The notes below the pieces were generated by a model. That model was not told the DNA's origin. It made no database searches and was given only the letters and a program-made list of their open reading frames with translations. Below are positions 7,515 through 15,543 of a stretch of 64,000 bases of DNA, in pieces. This DNA comes from CAILKP01 sp038231815 (GTDB lineage: Bacteria > Planctomycetota > Phycisphaerae > Phycisphaerales > UBA1924): assembly GCA_038231815.1 (NCBI GenBank), contig JBBRKQ010000007.1, forward strand, positions 5,311-69,310, in the 5' to 3' direction. Numbering within the stretch: the stretch's first letter is position 1; every line of letters begins with the position of its first letter. Position numbers and translations under genes: made by a program.

Positions 7515-9269
7515 ATGAAACGTATATTCGCACTTCTAGCAGTTGCTGGCATTGCCATGGCAGCCCAGGCCCAAACGGGTCGGCTGTTTGTGGGTGAGTA
7601 CGGCTACGACGCAGCCAACTTGCCGACATGCTTTGAGACTGACCTGTCGCCAGGCTTCCCCGGGACGGTGTCGTGGGCGGCAACGTTTCCGTTTGCGGTG
7701 CAAGGCGCCGCATGCACACCGGGAAATGTGATTTACCTGAGCACGGGGACGTTTACCACGGATTTGTACACGACGTTTCCGGGGCGGACCCCGACGCGTG
7801 TGGCACAGACTTCCGAAACGATCTTTGACATGGGGTACGTGGGCGGGAAGCTGTACGGATGGGCTGAGTACGCCACACCGTCGGGCATTTACGAGATCAA
7901 CACCACGACCGGGCAGTGCACGCTTGCGGTAGCATCCACCAGTGAGTTGTTCTTTGCGCTCGATGGCAACCCGGCCAACGGTCTTCTGTACGGCTACAGC
8001 GAGTACGGCAATTCGGGCCTGTACTCGATCAACCCGGTGACCGGGGCCAAGCACAAGATTGCCAACGGGCCCTATGGCCAGTTCCCCAACGCCTACGGCA
8101 TGTATCGCGGGCTGGCGGTTGGCAACAACACCGTGTACCTAACTAACGTGTGGAACGGTCGCGCACTTGATGACCCGGACCACATTCCTTCGGACTCGTT
8201 TTATGCGTACAACTTGGGCCAGGGGGACAACGGCACCTACGTGCAATTTGAGAATCCGTATGCCAATTCAACGCCCGTCGGTGGCGGATCGTTCTGGTAC
8301 GACCCATCGGTGATTCCGGTCTTGCCAACGCCAGCCAACGACCTGTGCGCGAACGCCACGCCGATTGGTGAGGGTACTTTCGCGTTTGACACCACGTGGG
8401 CCAACACCGAAGGCAGCGCGAGCTGCGGTGCTGGCGGTGTTGGCGACGTCTTTTTCCGCTACACCCCAACGTTCACGCACTATGCGCAGTTCTCGACCGG
8501 GGCCGCCGGTTCACTCGACACGGTACTGACACTCTACACGGGCTGCGATGGCACCGAGATTGCCTGCAACGATGACGGCGCGAGTAATGCCCCGCTCAGT
8601 GAGATCGGCTACACGGTGACAGCGGGTGTGCCCATCCTCATCCGCATTGCGGGCTATGACGAGGCGGCCCGCGGTCCCGGCACGCTGAACATTGGCCTGT
8701 GCCCCCCGGCGACTATTAGCCGCCAGCCGGACAACGCGACGATTAACAGTTGCACTGCCACGCTGCCGTCGGACTTCAGTCAGGGGCCGTTCTTTGTTCG
8801 CTTCTTTGCCGACCTGGCCGGTGGCGACACAGTGAACTATCAGTGGGAGAAAGACGGCGTGCCGATGAGCGACAACAACGATGGCAACATCGAGCATTAC
8901 GGAATCTACAACACGCGCGGCTTTGCGCTGCTGATTGTTCGGCCCACCGTAGCGGATGCGGGCACGTACCGCTGCGTGATGAGCACCACGGCGTGCGATG
9001 AGCAGTTTAACTTCACCAGCAACAGCGCCACGATGACGTTCGTGCCGAAGTGCTCCATCGCTGATGTCGCACCCGTGGCCAACTGCGGTGACGGCATCGT
9101 CGATGGCTCAGACTTTATCGCGTTCATCAACAGCTTTGGCGTGGGTGATGTGGCGATTGATCGGCTGGCCGATATCGCTGGTGGCGGGACCGATGGGCTC
9201 TCTCCCGATGGCATCATCGATGGCAATGACTTTGTCGCGTTCATCAACGCGTTCTCAGCAGGGTGTTAA
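7515..9269 (+). CDS. Secreted protein with propeller-like, PPC-like and Ig-like domains and a GC-type dockerin module
   Basis: A 584-residue exported protein with a short, clear signal peptide (MKRIFALLAVAGIAMAAQAQ). Residues about 21-270 contain repeated LYGxxEY and Y-rich strands and could form a propeller. Residues about 277-395 start with NDLCANATPIG and contain VFFRYTP and TLYTGCDG, a pre-peptidase C-terminal-like module. An Ig-like domain (about 396-510) has the YQWEKDG and ADAGTYRC landmarks. The dockerin module fills residues 513-584 and ends FSAGC. Its first calcium loop is preceded by a shortened insert relative to its siblings. An AAAAGGAG site lies upstream of the ATG. A strong terminator follows the gene. 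No enzymatic function is evident. Confidence 0.85.
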   Translation: MKRIFALLAVAGIAMAAQAQTGRLFVGEYGYDAANLPTCFETDLSPGFPGTVSWAATFPFAVQGAACTPGNVIYLSTGTFTTDLYTTFPGRTPTRVAQTSETIFDMGYVGGKLYGWAEYATPSGIYEINTTTGQCTLAVASTSELFFALDGNPANGLLYGYSEYGNSGLYSINPVTGAKHKIANGPYGQFPNAYGMYRGLAVGNNTVYLTNVWNGRALDDPDHIPSDSFYAYNLGQGDNGTYVQFENPYANSTPVGGGSFWYDPSVIPVLPTPANDLCANATPIGEGTFAFDTTWANTEGSASCGAGGVGDVFFRYTPTFTHYAQFSTGAAGSLDTVLTLYTGCDGTEIACNDDGASNAPLSEIGYTVTAGVPILIRIAGYDEAARGPGTLNIGLCPPATISRQPDNATINSCTATLPSDFSQGPFFVRFFADLAGGDTVNYQWEKDGVPMSDNNDGNIEHYGIYNTRGFALLIVRPTVADAGTYRCVMSTTACDEQFNFTSNSATMTFVPKCSIADVAPVANCGDGIVDGSDFIAFINSFGVGDVAIDRLADIAGGGTDGLSPDGIIDGNDFVAFINAFSAGC

Positions 9270-9329
9270 GAGAGTTTTACATGGCCAGATGACCGACACG
9301 GCCGAACGGCCGCATCAGGACAGCAGATC

Positions 9330-9364
9330 AAGGGCGGCAGCATCAATCGCTGCCGCCCTTTTGT
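9330..9364 (+). terminator. Rho-independent terminator after the dockerin gene
   Basis: A 12-bp perfect stem (9330-9341 with 9349-9360) encloses a 7-base loop and is followed by TT and a G/T-rich tail. It lies about 60 bases after the stop codon and separates the dockerin gene from miaB. Confidence 0.8.
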
Positions 9365-9458
9365 GTGGGCGGAGATGGATGCGAAGCCTGAAACTGTCTG
9401 GCTGAGAATGGTTATCTGCCGCGTTCCCCGGGGATATGGGTCACCTAAACTTGGACCC

Positions 9459-11345
9459 ATGGCCCACACTGTGTATTTAGAGACCTTTGGCTGTCAGATG
9501 AACGAACTCGACAGCGAGCTGGTGACCAGCGCGATGCGGGGCATGGGCTATCGGTTTGTCTCCGATCCGGCGAAGGCGGAGGTGGTGCTGTACAACACCT
9601 GCTCGGTGCGTGAACATGCAGAGCAGAAGGTGTGGTCTCGTTTGGGCGAGCTGGCCATACGCAAAGCCCGCGAGCCAAGATTGGTGGTTGGCGTGATGGG
9701 ATGCATGGCCGAGCGCGAGGGCGAAAAACTGCTGAAGCGCATGCCGGTGGTGGATGTACTGGTTGGGCCGGGTGAGCTTGATAAGTTACCGGGGCTGGTG
9801 GACAACGCTATCCGCACGCGGTTGTCGTTGCTAGACGAAAAAGAGACGCAGGAGTTGCTGGCCACGCCAGAAAACGAGCGGCCGGATGTCTCACTGCTGC
9901 TCTCCGCCGGGCAGGTGGCGCTGGCGGGCCAGACGAGCAGAAGATCAGCGACTTTGGCGGCGGCTCAGGACACGCTTGAGCTGCTGGACCTGTCACGGGC
10001 GATTTCGCCTGATGACCTGGCTGCCAAGGGCGGGGCCGGTCGGGCCGCATATGTGCGCATAACGCGTGGTTGCAACAAGTTTTGCACGTACTGCGTGGTG
10101 CCGTTTACGCGCGGGGCGGAAGTGCATCGGCCGCCGCAGGCGATTGTTGATGAATGCAAAAAACTTGCCGATGCGGGCGTGATCGAGGTGACCCTGCTTG
10201 GGCAGACGGTGAACCACTACCGCTTCGAGCACGGAGCAGCGGTGAGTGTTGGCGGCGTGATCCAGCCACAGAAGGGGCGGGCGTATGGCATCACCGGCGA
10301 TGTCTCGGGCGACCCGCACCGGGGTGAGCGAGTGACGACGTTTGCGGACCTGCTGCACCTGATTCACGAGCAGGTGCCAGCCATTCAGCGACTGCGATTT
10401 GTTACTAGCTTTCCGAGATCCTTCGGTAATGATATTTTGCAGGTGATGCGCGACTCGCCCCGCATGTGCAGGTACCTGCACGTTCCGGCCCAAACCGGCA
10501 GCGACCGGCTGCTGAAGCTGATGAACCGGCAGTACAACGTCGGTGAGTATCTTGAGTTCCTGGATCGGGCTCGCAGCTTCCTGCACCAGCCTGAGATCGG
10601 CCGTCCTCTAACGCTGGCGGGGGACATTATCGTGGGCTTTGCGACTGAGACGGAAGAGGACTTTGAGGCGACCAAGGTGCTGATGCGCAAGGCGGCGTAC
10701 AAGAACTGTTATATCTTTAAGTACTCGCCACGGCCGGGGACGATTGCGATTGATAAATTTGAGGATGATGTTCCTGACATGGTCAAGCGCCGCCGTAACG
10801 CGGAACTGCTGGACCTGCAGGATGTGATCGGAAAAGAAGTGATGGCGGAGTTTGCGGGGCTGACGACCGATGTGTTTGTGACGGGCGTATCGAAGCGGCA
10901 AGGGCGATTGACCAAAGCGCGAATTGCGGGGGAGCAAGGGTTGGAGAAGGGACATGTGCATTCACACGTTCACACGCACGGCGTCGCTGCGAGCACTGCG
11001 GAAAAGCCCGCGGGCGTGTCGCTGACGATTGGCGGCAAGAAAGTGGGAGCGGCGGAGGGCAATGAGAATGATGACCGAGGCTGCGCAATCGATGCCACAA
11101 GCACGATTGTGGGCGTGGAACGTGAAGATGAACGCGATGCGGTTGCGAGCGGGACAGACGCAACGGGTGCATCCCCCACTGCCGCCGGGCCGATCCAGAT
11201 GAGTTCGCGGACGGATGGCGACGTGATCGCATTCTTTGACCTGCCACAGGGCATGTCACCGGATGATCTGATCGGGACGATTGTCAAGTTCAAGGTAGAG
11301 CGGTGCGAGCCGCTGGCGCTGCATGGGCGGGTGTTGGTGCCGTAA
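9459..11345 (+). CDS. miaB: tRNA-2-methylthio-N6-dimethylallyladenosine synthase MiaB, with long insertions
   Basis: MiaB is a radical-SAM enzyme that adds a methylthio group to i6A37 of tRNA. The N-terminal UPF0004 domain shows the three cluster cysteines (FGCQMN, NTCSVREHA, GCMAERE). The radical-SAM motif is RGCNKFCTYCVVPFTRG, with the CxxxCxxC spacing. The C-terminus has TRAM-like strands ending in LHGRVLVP. At 628 residues it is about 170 longer than typical. Extra sequence lies between the two cluster domains, in a segment after LLGQTVNHYRF, and inside the TRAM region, where a His-rich patch (HVHSHVHTHG) and an acidic linker occur. The ATG at 9459 gives the usual family start; upstream codons look unrelated. 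No strong ribosome site is seen. Confidence 0.93.
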   Translation: MAHTVYLETFGCQMNELDSELVTSAMRGMGYRFVSDPAKAEVVLYNTCSVREHAEQKVWSRLGELAIRKAREPRLVVGVMGCMAEREGEKLLKRMPVVDVLVGPGELDKLPGLVDNAIRTRLSLLDEKETQELLATPENERPDVSLLLSAGQVALAGQTSRRSATLAAAQDTLELLDLSRAISPDDLAAKGGAGRAAYVRITRGCNKFCTYCVVPFTRGAEVHRPPQAIVDECKKLADAGVIEVTLLGQTVNHYRFEHGAAVSVGGVIQPQKGRAYGITGDVSGDPHRGERVTTFADLLHLIHEQVPAIQRLRFVTSFPRSFGNDILQVMRDSPRMCRYLHVPAQTGSDRLLKLMNRQYNVGEYLEFLDRARSFLHQPEIGRPLTLAGDIIVGFATETEEDFEATKVLMRKAAYKNCYIFKYSPRPGTIAIDKFEDDVPDMVKRRRNAELLDLQDVIGKEVMAEFAGLTTDVFVTGVSKRQGRLTKARIAGEQGLEKGHVHSHVHTHGVAASTAEKPAGVSLTIGGKKVGAAEGNENDDRGCAIDATSTIVGVEREDERDAVASGTDATGASPTAAGPIQMSSRTDGDVIAFFDLPQGMSPDDLIGTIVKFKVERCEPLALHGRVLVP

Positions 11346-11477
11346 CAGTGCTCATTCCTGAGACTGCCAAGCAGAAACTCGGGAAGTAGCGAGAGCCGTC
11401 CCTCCAAAGCGTGCCCGCGGAGTCCGACTCAGGTTTATCGCTGGTTTGAACTTCCGGATCGCGAGCCCGCGCACCGG

Positions 11478-12044
11478 CTACTTCATCGCCATCACATTGA
11501 GGCTGATCGGAACATCGTCAAACTTCAGCACCGTCGTGTCCTTAAAAAGCCCGAAGTCTGCGATCCGCCGGATGTGCCTGAACCCTGCGGTGCTCAGCAG
11601 ATCGGCGAAGATTTCTAGAGAGAAACCGACGTAGTGATAGTCGTAATCATCGACCTGCCCGCCGTAGATCATTCGCATGATGTGGTACTTATCTTCCATG
11701 TCCTTTCGCGGATCAAGGAACAGTTTGCAGAGTGCTTCAAGGTCCGGCACGCCCGCGCGGAATAATCCGCCCGGCACCAACACACGGTGCGCTTCCTTCA
11801 GGGCTTGCGGCAGCTCGTTGTTGTAGCCCAGGTGCTCATACACATGCGAGGCGTAAATCTCGGTGACCGTGTTGTCGGCGAATTGCGAAAGGTCGTGACA
11901 GTGACCGACAAAGTCAACGCCGGGCAGGGACTGCGCGTTGAGAATCTTCCAGCCTGCTTTCACCTCCTCGCCTCCGATGTGAAGGCGCAGAGGTTCTTTC
12001 TTGTGATCGGCCCGTACGCCGGTTGCGGCTATAGAATCGCCCAT
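11478..12044 (-). CDS. SAM-dependent methyltransferase of the predicted EPS/glycan-associated type
   Basis: About 188 residues from this start. LRLHIGGEEVKAGWKILN at the N-terminus, then YASHVYEHLGYNNELPQALKEAHRVLVPGGLFRAGVPDLEAL, are typical of a compact methyltransferase family often annotated as 'predicted SAM-dependent methyltransferase'. The classical GxGxG motif is replaced by HIGG, as is usual in that family. The ending TAGFRHIRRIADFGLF also fits. The start is uncertain: ATG codons at 12044 and 12128 are both possible, and neither has a good ribosome site. The family similarity begins just after the 12044 start, so that one is preferred. The substrate is unknown. Convergent with miaB. 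Confidence 0.75.
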   Translation of the reverse strand: MGDSIAATGVRADHKKEPLRLHIGGEEVKAGWKILNAQSLPGVDFVGHCHDLSQFADNTVTEIYASHVYEHLGYNNELPQALKEAHRVLVPGGLFRAGVPDLEALCKLFLDPRKDMEDKYHIMRMIYGGQVDDYDYHYVGFSLEIFADLLSTAGFRHIRRIADFGLFKDTTVLKFDDVPISLNVMAMK

Positions 12045-12385
12045 ACGCGAGAGTAGGCGCTGGCGCGGATTCCAAGTCGCCTCGCGAGCCGTGGAGTGCT
12101 GCTGCGAGGCCCGTTTGTTCCAACCCATTGATGCGGCCAATTCAGGTGGAGTGTTTCCGATTCAGGATATTGGCAGAGGCAAAGGGAACGACCACAGAAT
12201 GCTGCTCCGCGCCCAGCACCGGCGAGTGGCACGCGATTGCCAGCGCTGGCCTGATCAGTTTGGCTGGCAACGCTCGGCGATTTTTTGATCCACAAACGGC
12301 AGGGCGGAGATAGCCTCTGGAACGCTCGTGCCCGCGCAAGGCCTGCTACTAGCATGTTCGCGAGTCAGTACGGCTGCTGACTCGC

Positions 12386-13537
12386 CTACTTCGCCCACCA
12401 GGCGTTCATCAATTTGTCGGTCGCGCCGAAGTAGAGTTCCTCAAGCAGCTCCCGCGGCAGCGAAAGGCCCTGCAGCCTTGGTGTCGACATGTCGTTGTAC
12501 TTGCTGGGTTCCACCATCTTCAAATCCGGATCGGCAATTGGCGACGGTCCATCGTAGCTTGTTTCGAACATCAGTCGCAGGGCGTAGTAGCGAGAGCAGT
12601 ACAGCTCGAACGCCTGTTCGGGCGAGCTGGCCAGTTCTGCCATCGGCGAGACGCCGGTTTTGGCAGGGGAGAGCTGGTCTTCCATTACAACAAGATCGGA
12701 ACCGAACAGGATGCGGCCCTTCCATTTGAAGAGAAAGTGTACGACCTCATCGCGCGGGTGCTTGCTGAGTTCACGGACGATCCACTTGGTTGCGGAAGTG
12801 TCGATGTAGAAATTAGGGTGGCGCTCGAGCATGCCATCGAGGAAGCTCAGATCCTCCGGCCAGCCACCCATGTGGGCACCGACCCAGGGCGCGGGGAACA
12901 GATCCAGCATGCGCTCAAGGCCCACGTACTGATGTCGCTTGGTACCGAAAATCGAACCGTCGTTATAGCGGGTAGCGAACCAGGTGTCAGGGTCGGCCAC
13001 ATGCACCATGTACATCATGCCAAGCTGCTGGCCGAGGCGGCAGTGCTCGCGGCGCCAGGGAGAGTCGATGTCGGCCAGATCGGTCGCACCATCAGGCACG
13101 ATCTCACGCAGGCGGGGGGAGGCCCAGACTTTCATCATCCGGCAGCCAACCTGCTCGGCAAAGCCCTCGATTGTGCGCAAATAAGCATGGCGATGGGCGG
13201 CGTTTTTATCCTCGGCCCCGAAGGTGGGCATGGCAATAAAGCGGATAGTGTCTTTGCCCAGAATGTCCTGCACCGTTTTGGCCTGGGCAAGTTGGGTCAT
13301 GGAGTACGTCATGTTCACGCCAAAGAGGCGGCGGGCTTTGTCGTAAAGACGTGCGGCGGCCTCGCCGTGAATGTGGGTGTGGCAATCGATGATTCCGGTG
13401 GCCCCAGTCGGCAATGCCGGCTGGCCCAAACGGGGGGCCTCGGCCTCATAATCAAGGCCCAGCGCGTTGGCGGCCCTGACGGGAGTGGAGACAGAGACCG
13501 GGGCGAACGACGAAATGGATGTTGCAACAGATGTCAT
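12386..13537 (-). CDS. Amidohydrolase family 2 protein (TIM-barrel metal-dependent hydrolase)
   Basis: A 383-residue protein of the Amidohydrolase_2 superfamily. The metal-binding HxH appears as IIDCHTHIHG near residue 45. Later landmarks are the strand MMYMVHVADPDTW, WVGAHMGGWPEDL and the catalytic-type Asp in RILFGSDLVVMED. These proteins hydrolyse or decarboxylate small cyclic or carboxylated substrates, but the particular substrate cannot be inferred. The ATG at 13537 is preferred over an upstream frame start at 13579, though neither has a ribosome site. No partner gene lies within 400 bases on the same strand. Confidence 0.82.
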   Translation of the reverse strand: MTSVATSISSFAPVSVSTPVRAANALGLDYEAEAPRLGQPALPTGATGIIDCHTHIHGEAAARLYDKARRLFGVNMTYSMTQLAQAKTVQDILGKDTIRFIAMPTFGAEDKNAAHRHAYLRTIEGFAEQVGCRMMKVWASPRLREIVPDGATDLADIDSPWRREHCRLGQQLGMMYMVHVADPDTWFATRYNDGSIFGTKRHQYVGLERMLDLFPAPWVGAHMGGWPEDLSFLDGMLERHPNFYIDTSATKWIVRELSKHPRDEVVHFLFKWKGRILFGSDLVVMEDQLSPAKTGVSPMAELASSPEQAFELYCSRYYALRLMFETSYDGPSPIADPDLKMVEPSKYNDMSTPRLQGLSLPRELLEELYFGATDKLMNAWWAK

Positions 13538-14029
13538 CGATGGACACTGTACAGGGCGAAGACGAAGGAAGATCAGCAAGAAAAGACGAAAGGACCACCG
13601 AACCGGCTGTTTGGCCGAAGGGCGACAGCCGGTCCCGCGTATCGCGGCCGGCTCAATTTGTATTGCGACGATCCACGGCAGCGTTGTCTGCCAACGTTCG
13701 ACTCAGTTAGGTGGTGGGGCAACTGCCCAGACTCGCGAGTACCCGCGGATGCTCCGGCAGGGTGGAGAGGGCACCGATCAAATCCATAAAACGGCATGCC
13801 ACTGCGTCTATGTGGGACTGCGGAGGGAGCTAACAGCACTTCATTCAGAAGCGCAAGTGCAGTAATTTGATGCACTTAGGACCTTTGGTTCGGTTTTCCA
13901 CCGCGAACCCACCAGATTCGTGCACGATTGGATGCGACAACGAATTCACGAAAGAAAAAGAGTGAACCGTGTGGCATTGTGTCGAAAAGTGTTGTATTAT
14001 CCCATACCCGCCCATTGGAGTTGATCAAC
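13538..14029. other. Divergent intergenic region upstream of mraZ
   Basis: About 490 bases separate the amidohydrolase start from mraZ. The only symmetric element is a 7-bp inverted repeat (AAGTGCA 13855-13861, TGCACTT 13871-13877). The final 100 bases are AT-rich, with TATTAT at 13995-14000 as a possible -10 box for mraZ. No family of RNA or protein was recognised. Confidence 0.4.
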
Positions 14030-14485
14030 GTGCTCTTCTTCGGTAACAGTGAGCACAACATCGACCCCAAGCTGCGGCTTGCGATTCCGGCCAAATACCG
14101 GAATCAGTGGAGTCCGGCTCGCGATGGAGAGGCGTTCATGTCGGTGGCCTGGCCGACCGGGCAGATTCGGTTGTTTACAGAGGCTCGGTTCAAAGAGCTG
14201 TACGAAGCGGCGATCAACACTCTGACGCCGACGACCAAGCAAATGCTTTCCGATGCCGCACTCTTGGGCATGGCCGAGCGGGTTGAGATGGACAGCGCCG
14301 GGCGAATTGCCCTGCCGAAGAAGCAGATTGAACGGGCCAAGCTGGGTCAAGAAGTGACTGTAGTCGGGATGGGCAAGCGACTTGAGGTGTGGGATCGGGC
14401 GAAGTGGAAGGAAGTTGAAGACGCGGCGTTCGAAGCCGCACAGAAGACGGTTGATGATGCGGAATCGGGCACCAGCCCGGGATAA
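14030..14485 (+). CDS. mraZ: MraZ, SpoVT/AbrB-fold transcriptional regulator
   Basis: MraZ is the DNA-binding regulator that usually opens the division and cell-wall (dcw) cluster. The 151-residue product has the expected two half-domains. Each carries the DxxxR signature: IDPKLRLAIPAKYR near residue 14 and MDSAGRIALPKKQ near residue 90. A GTG start at 14030 is chosen because GGAG lies 9 bases upstream and VLFFGNSEHNIDPK aligns with family starts; the longer open frame from 13928 does not. The gene is alone: rsmH/mraW and ftsL do not follow. Instead the next 280 bases hold the GGA-hairpin RNA candidate. Confidence 0.93.
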   Translation: MLFFGNSEHNIDPKLRLAIPAKYRNQWSPARDGEAFMSVAWPTGQIRLFTEARFKELYEAAINTLTPTTKQMLSDAALLGMAERVEMDSAGRIALPKKQIERAKLGQEVTVVGMGKRLEVWDRAKWKEVEDAAFEAAQKTVDDAESGTSPG

Positions 14486-14522
14486 GCGACGCAGAAGTCT
14501 CGCAAGAATGGTTTGCAAGCAG
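14486..14522 (+). other. Short spacer between mraZ and the hairpin RNA candidate
   Basis: No clear -35 box is present. TTGCAA occurs at 14513-14518 but is not properly spaced from the downstream TATAAA. The RNA could therefore also arise by read-through and processing from mraZ. Confidence 0.3.
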
Positions 14523-14536
14523 GTCTTTATAAAGAC
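14523..14536. promoter_or_regulatory. Perfect palindrome overlapping a -10-like TATAAA
   Basis: GTCTTTATAAAGAC is a perfect 14-base palindrome. Its centre contains TATAAA (14528-14533), a plausible -10 box for the hairpin RNA that begins directly after it. The position suits a repressor operator. The match is seen directly; the function is inference. Confidence 0.4.
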
Positions 14537-14768
14537 ATTGGCAGGATGCCAGTGAAAAACAAGTGCCGCCCTTCGCATGGATGCGAGGGATCCGGCAAAC
14601 ATTGCCGCGGGTCATGGATGAGCCGCGGCAGCTCGAACAAGCCTGCATGGATGCGGGCGAGTCTCGTGGGTGCAAGACCGGCCATGGATGGCAGGAATTG
14701 AGCCCAACTGCCAGCCCCATCAGGCGGCTATCCGTCGCAGGAGCCGCCTGAGGGGGTTTGGCATTTTT
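14536..14768 (+). ncRNA. Candidate CsrA/RsmA-sequestering small RNA (CsrB/RsmZ-like), five GGA-loop hairpins and a terminator
   Basis: Five hairpins present GGA in the loop. HP1 is 14536-14554: 7 bp, loop AGGAU. HP2 is 14571-14588: 7 bp, loop UGGA. HP3 is 14603-14630: 3 plus 8 bp around a G-G mismatch, loop UGGA. HP4 is 14641-14658: 7 bp, loop UGGA. HP5 is 14678-14695: 4 plus 2 bp around a mismatch, loop UGGA. The stems differ in sequence but remain paired, while CAUGGAUG is identical in HP2-HP5. A strong hairpin with a T-rich tail ends the element. CsrA dimers bind ANGGA in hairpin loops, and CsrB, RsmY and RsmZ RNAs carry many such loops. No open frame of note covers the interval. The family assignment is inference; the hairpins are seen directly. 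csrA itself is not in the window. Confidence 0.7.
14715..14768 (+). terminator. Strong Rho-independent terminator of the hairpin RNA
   Basis: CAGGCGGCT (14721-14729) pairs with AGCCGCCTG (14742-14750). The stem is extended by a T-A pair and, past one mismatch, by CCCC (14715-14718) with GGGG (14753-14756). TTT and TTTTT follow within 12 bases. The 12-base loop region also contains AGGA. Confidence 0.8.
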
Positions 14769-14784
14769 GGCGGAGCCGTGCAGG

Positions 14785-15291
14785 TCAGGCACCCTTTTTC
14801 GCTTCGATCGGGAACGGGTCTGCCGGGCGTGCGGGCGTGCTTTCAACCATCAGTTTAATGTACTGCTGAAACTCATCGTGCATGAGCTTCATGCTGGGGC
14901 TGGCCATCATGGCGCGAAAACTGGGCTCTGCCGCGATGTCGCGCATGCGGTGATCCCAACTGCGGTAGTAGTCAACTGGCACCTGATCGTGCTTATAAGC
15001 GAACCAGACAATTTCGAAGACTGACAGCTGCATCAGGTTGAAGAAGTACTCGCGGATCTCGCGGTCGGTCACGGCGTGCTCGATATCGTGGCGATAGACG
15101 CGGGCCAAAGCGGGGTCATCGACACGCATTTCGCGCAGGTGCATCTGCAGCTCGACAAGCCGGGTGAAGTTTGCCACGTGTTGGGCCCGGCGGTAATTCT
15201 TGAACTGAAAGGCTGTGTAGAGAAAACCGCCGGCAATTGCCAGCGAGCTGAGGGCCTGAAAACCGAGCTGAAACTCCTGAACCGTGGGCAT
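14785..15291 (-). CDS. Hypothetical membrane-anchored protein with one N-terminal helix
   Basis: A 168-residue protein of unknown function. An N-terminal hydrophobic stretch (about residues 8-28, FQALSSLAIAGGFLYTAFQF) is followed by a charged helical domain with RAQHVANFTRLVELQMHLREMR and YFFNLMQLSVFEIVWFAYKHDQV. This arrangement is seen in small DUF proteins that sense or bind at the membrane face, but no family is claimed. The ATG at 15291 is used because the upstream extension starts only with GTG and precedes the helix with unrelated residues. No ribosome site is obvious. Its stop lies just after the RNA terminator. Confidence 0.65.
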   Translation of the reverse strand: MPTVQEFQLGFQALSSLAIAGGFLYTAFQFKNYRRAQHVANFTRLVELQMHLREMRVDDPALARVYRHDIEHAVTDREIREYFFNLMQLSVFEIVWFAYKHDQVPVDYYRSWDHRMRDIAAEPSFRAMMASPSMKLMHDEFQQYIKLMVESTPARPADPFPIEAKKGA

Positions 15292-15543
15292 AGGCGAGGG
15301 TAGCCGATCACGGCATTGCCGCACCGAGCCGGTGTATCGAGCCCGAGCGACTTGGTTCTACTGGCCAAGGTTTGACAGATTCGCACCGGAGGGACGGGGC
15401 GGATCGGCGCATGGTGAAAAGAGACTGCACGCATATTGGCGGAGCAGCCTCAGATTTATTTGGGCGATCGGAATCAAAATGGCCTTCCACACCACCCGAC
15501 ACCGGCGGAGGGCCGCGATGGGTGATCGCTTAACCTTGCACCA

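Noticed and set aside
12737..13789. A 350-codon open frame on the plus strand
   Set aside because: It lies antisense to the amidohydrolase, whose HxH and Asp motifs are intact. The translation is Gly/Val/His-rich with no domain, as expected from a shadow of a GC-rich gene.
14576..14690. CATGGATG repeated four times at 33-37 base spacing looks like a tiny CRISPR array
   Set aside because: The repeat is only 8 bases, and the flanking 'spacers' pair with each other across each copy, forming hairpins. CRISPR spacers do not do that, and no cas genes are present.
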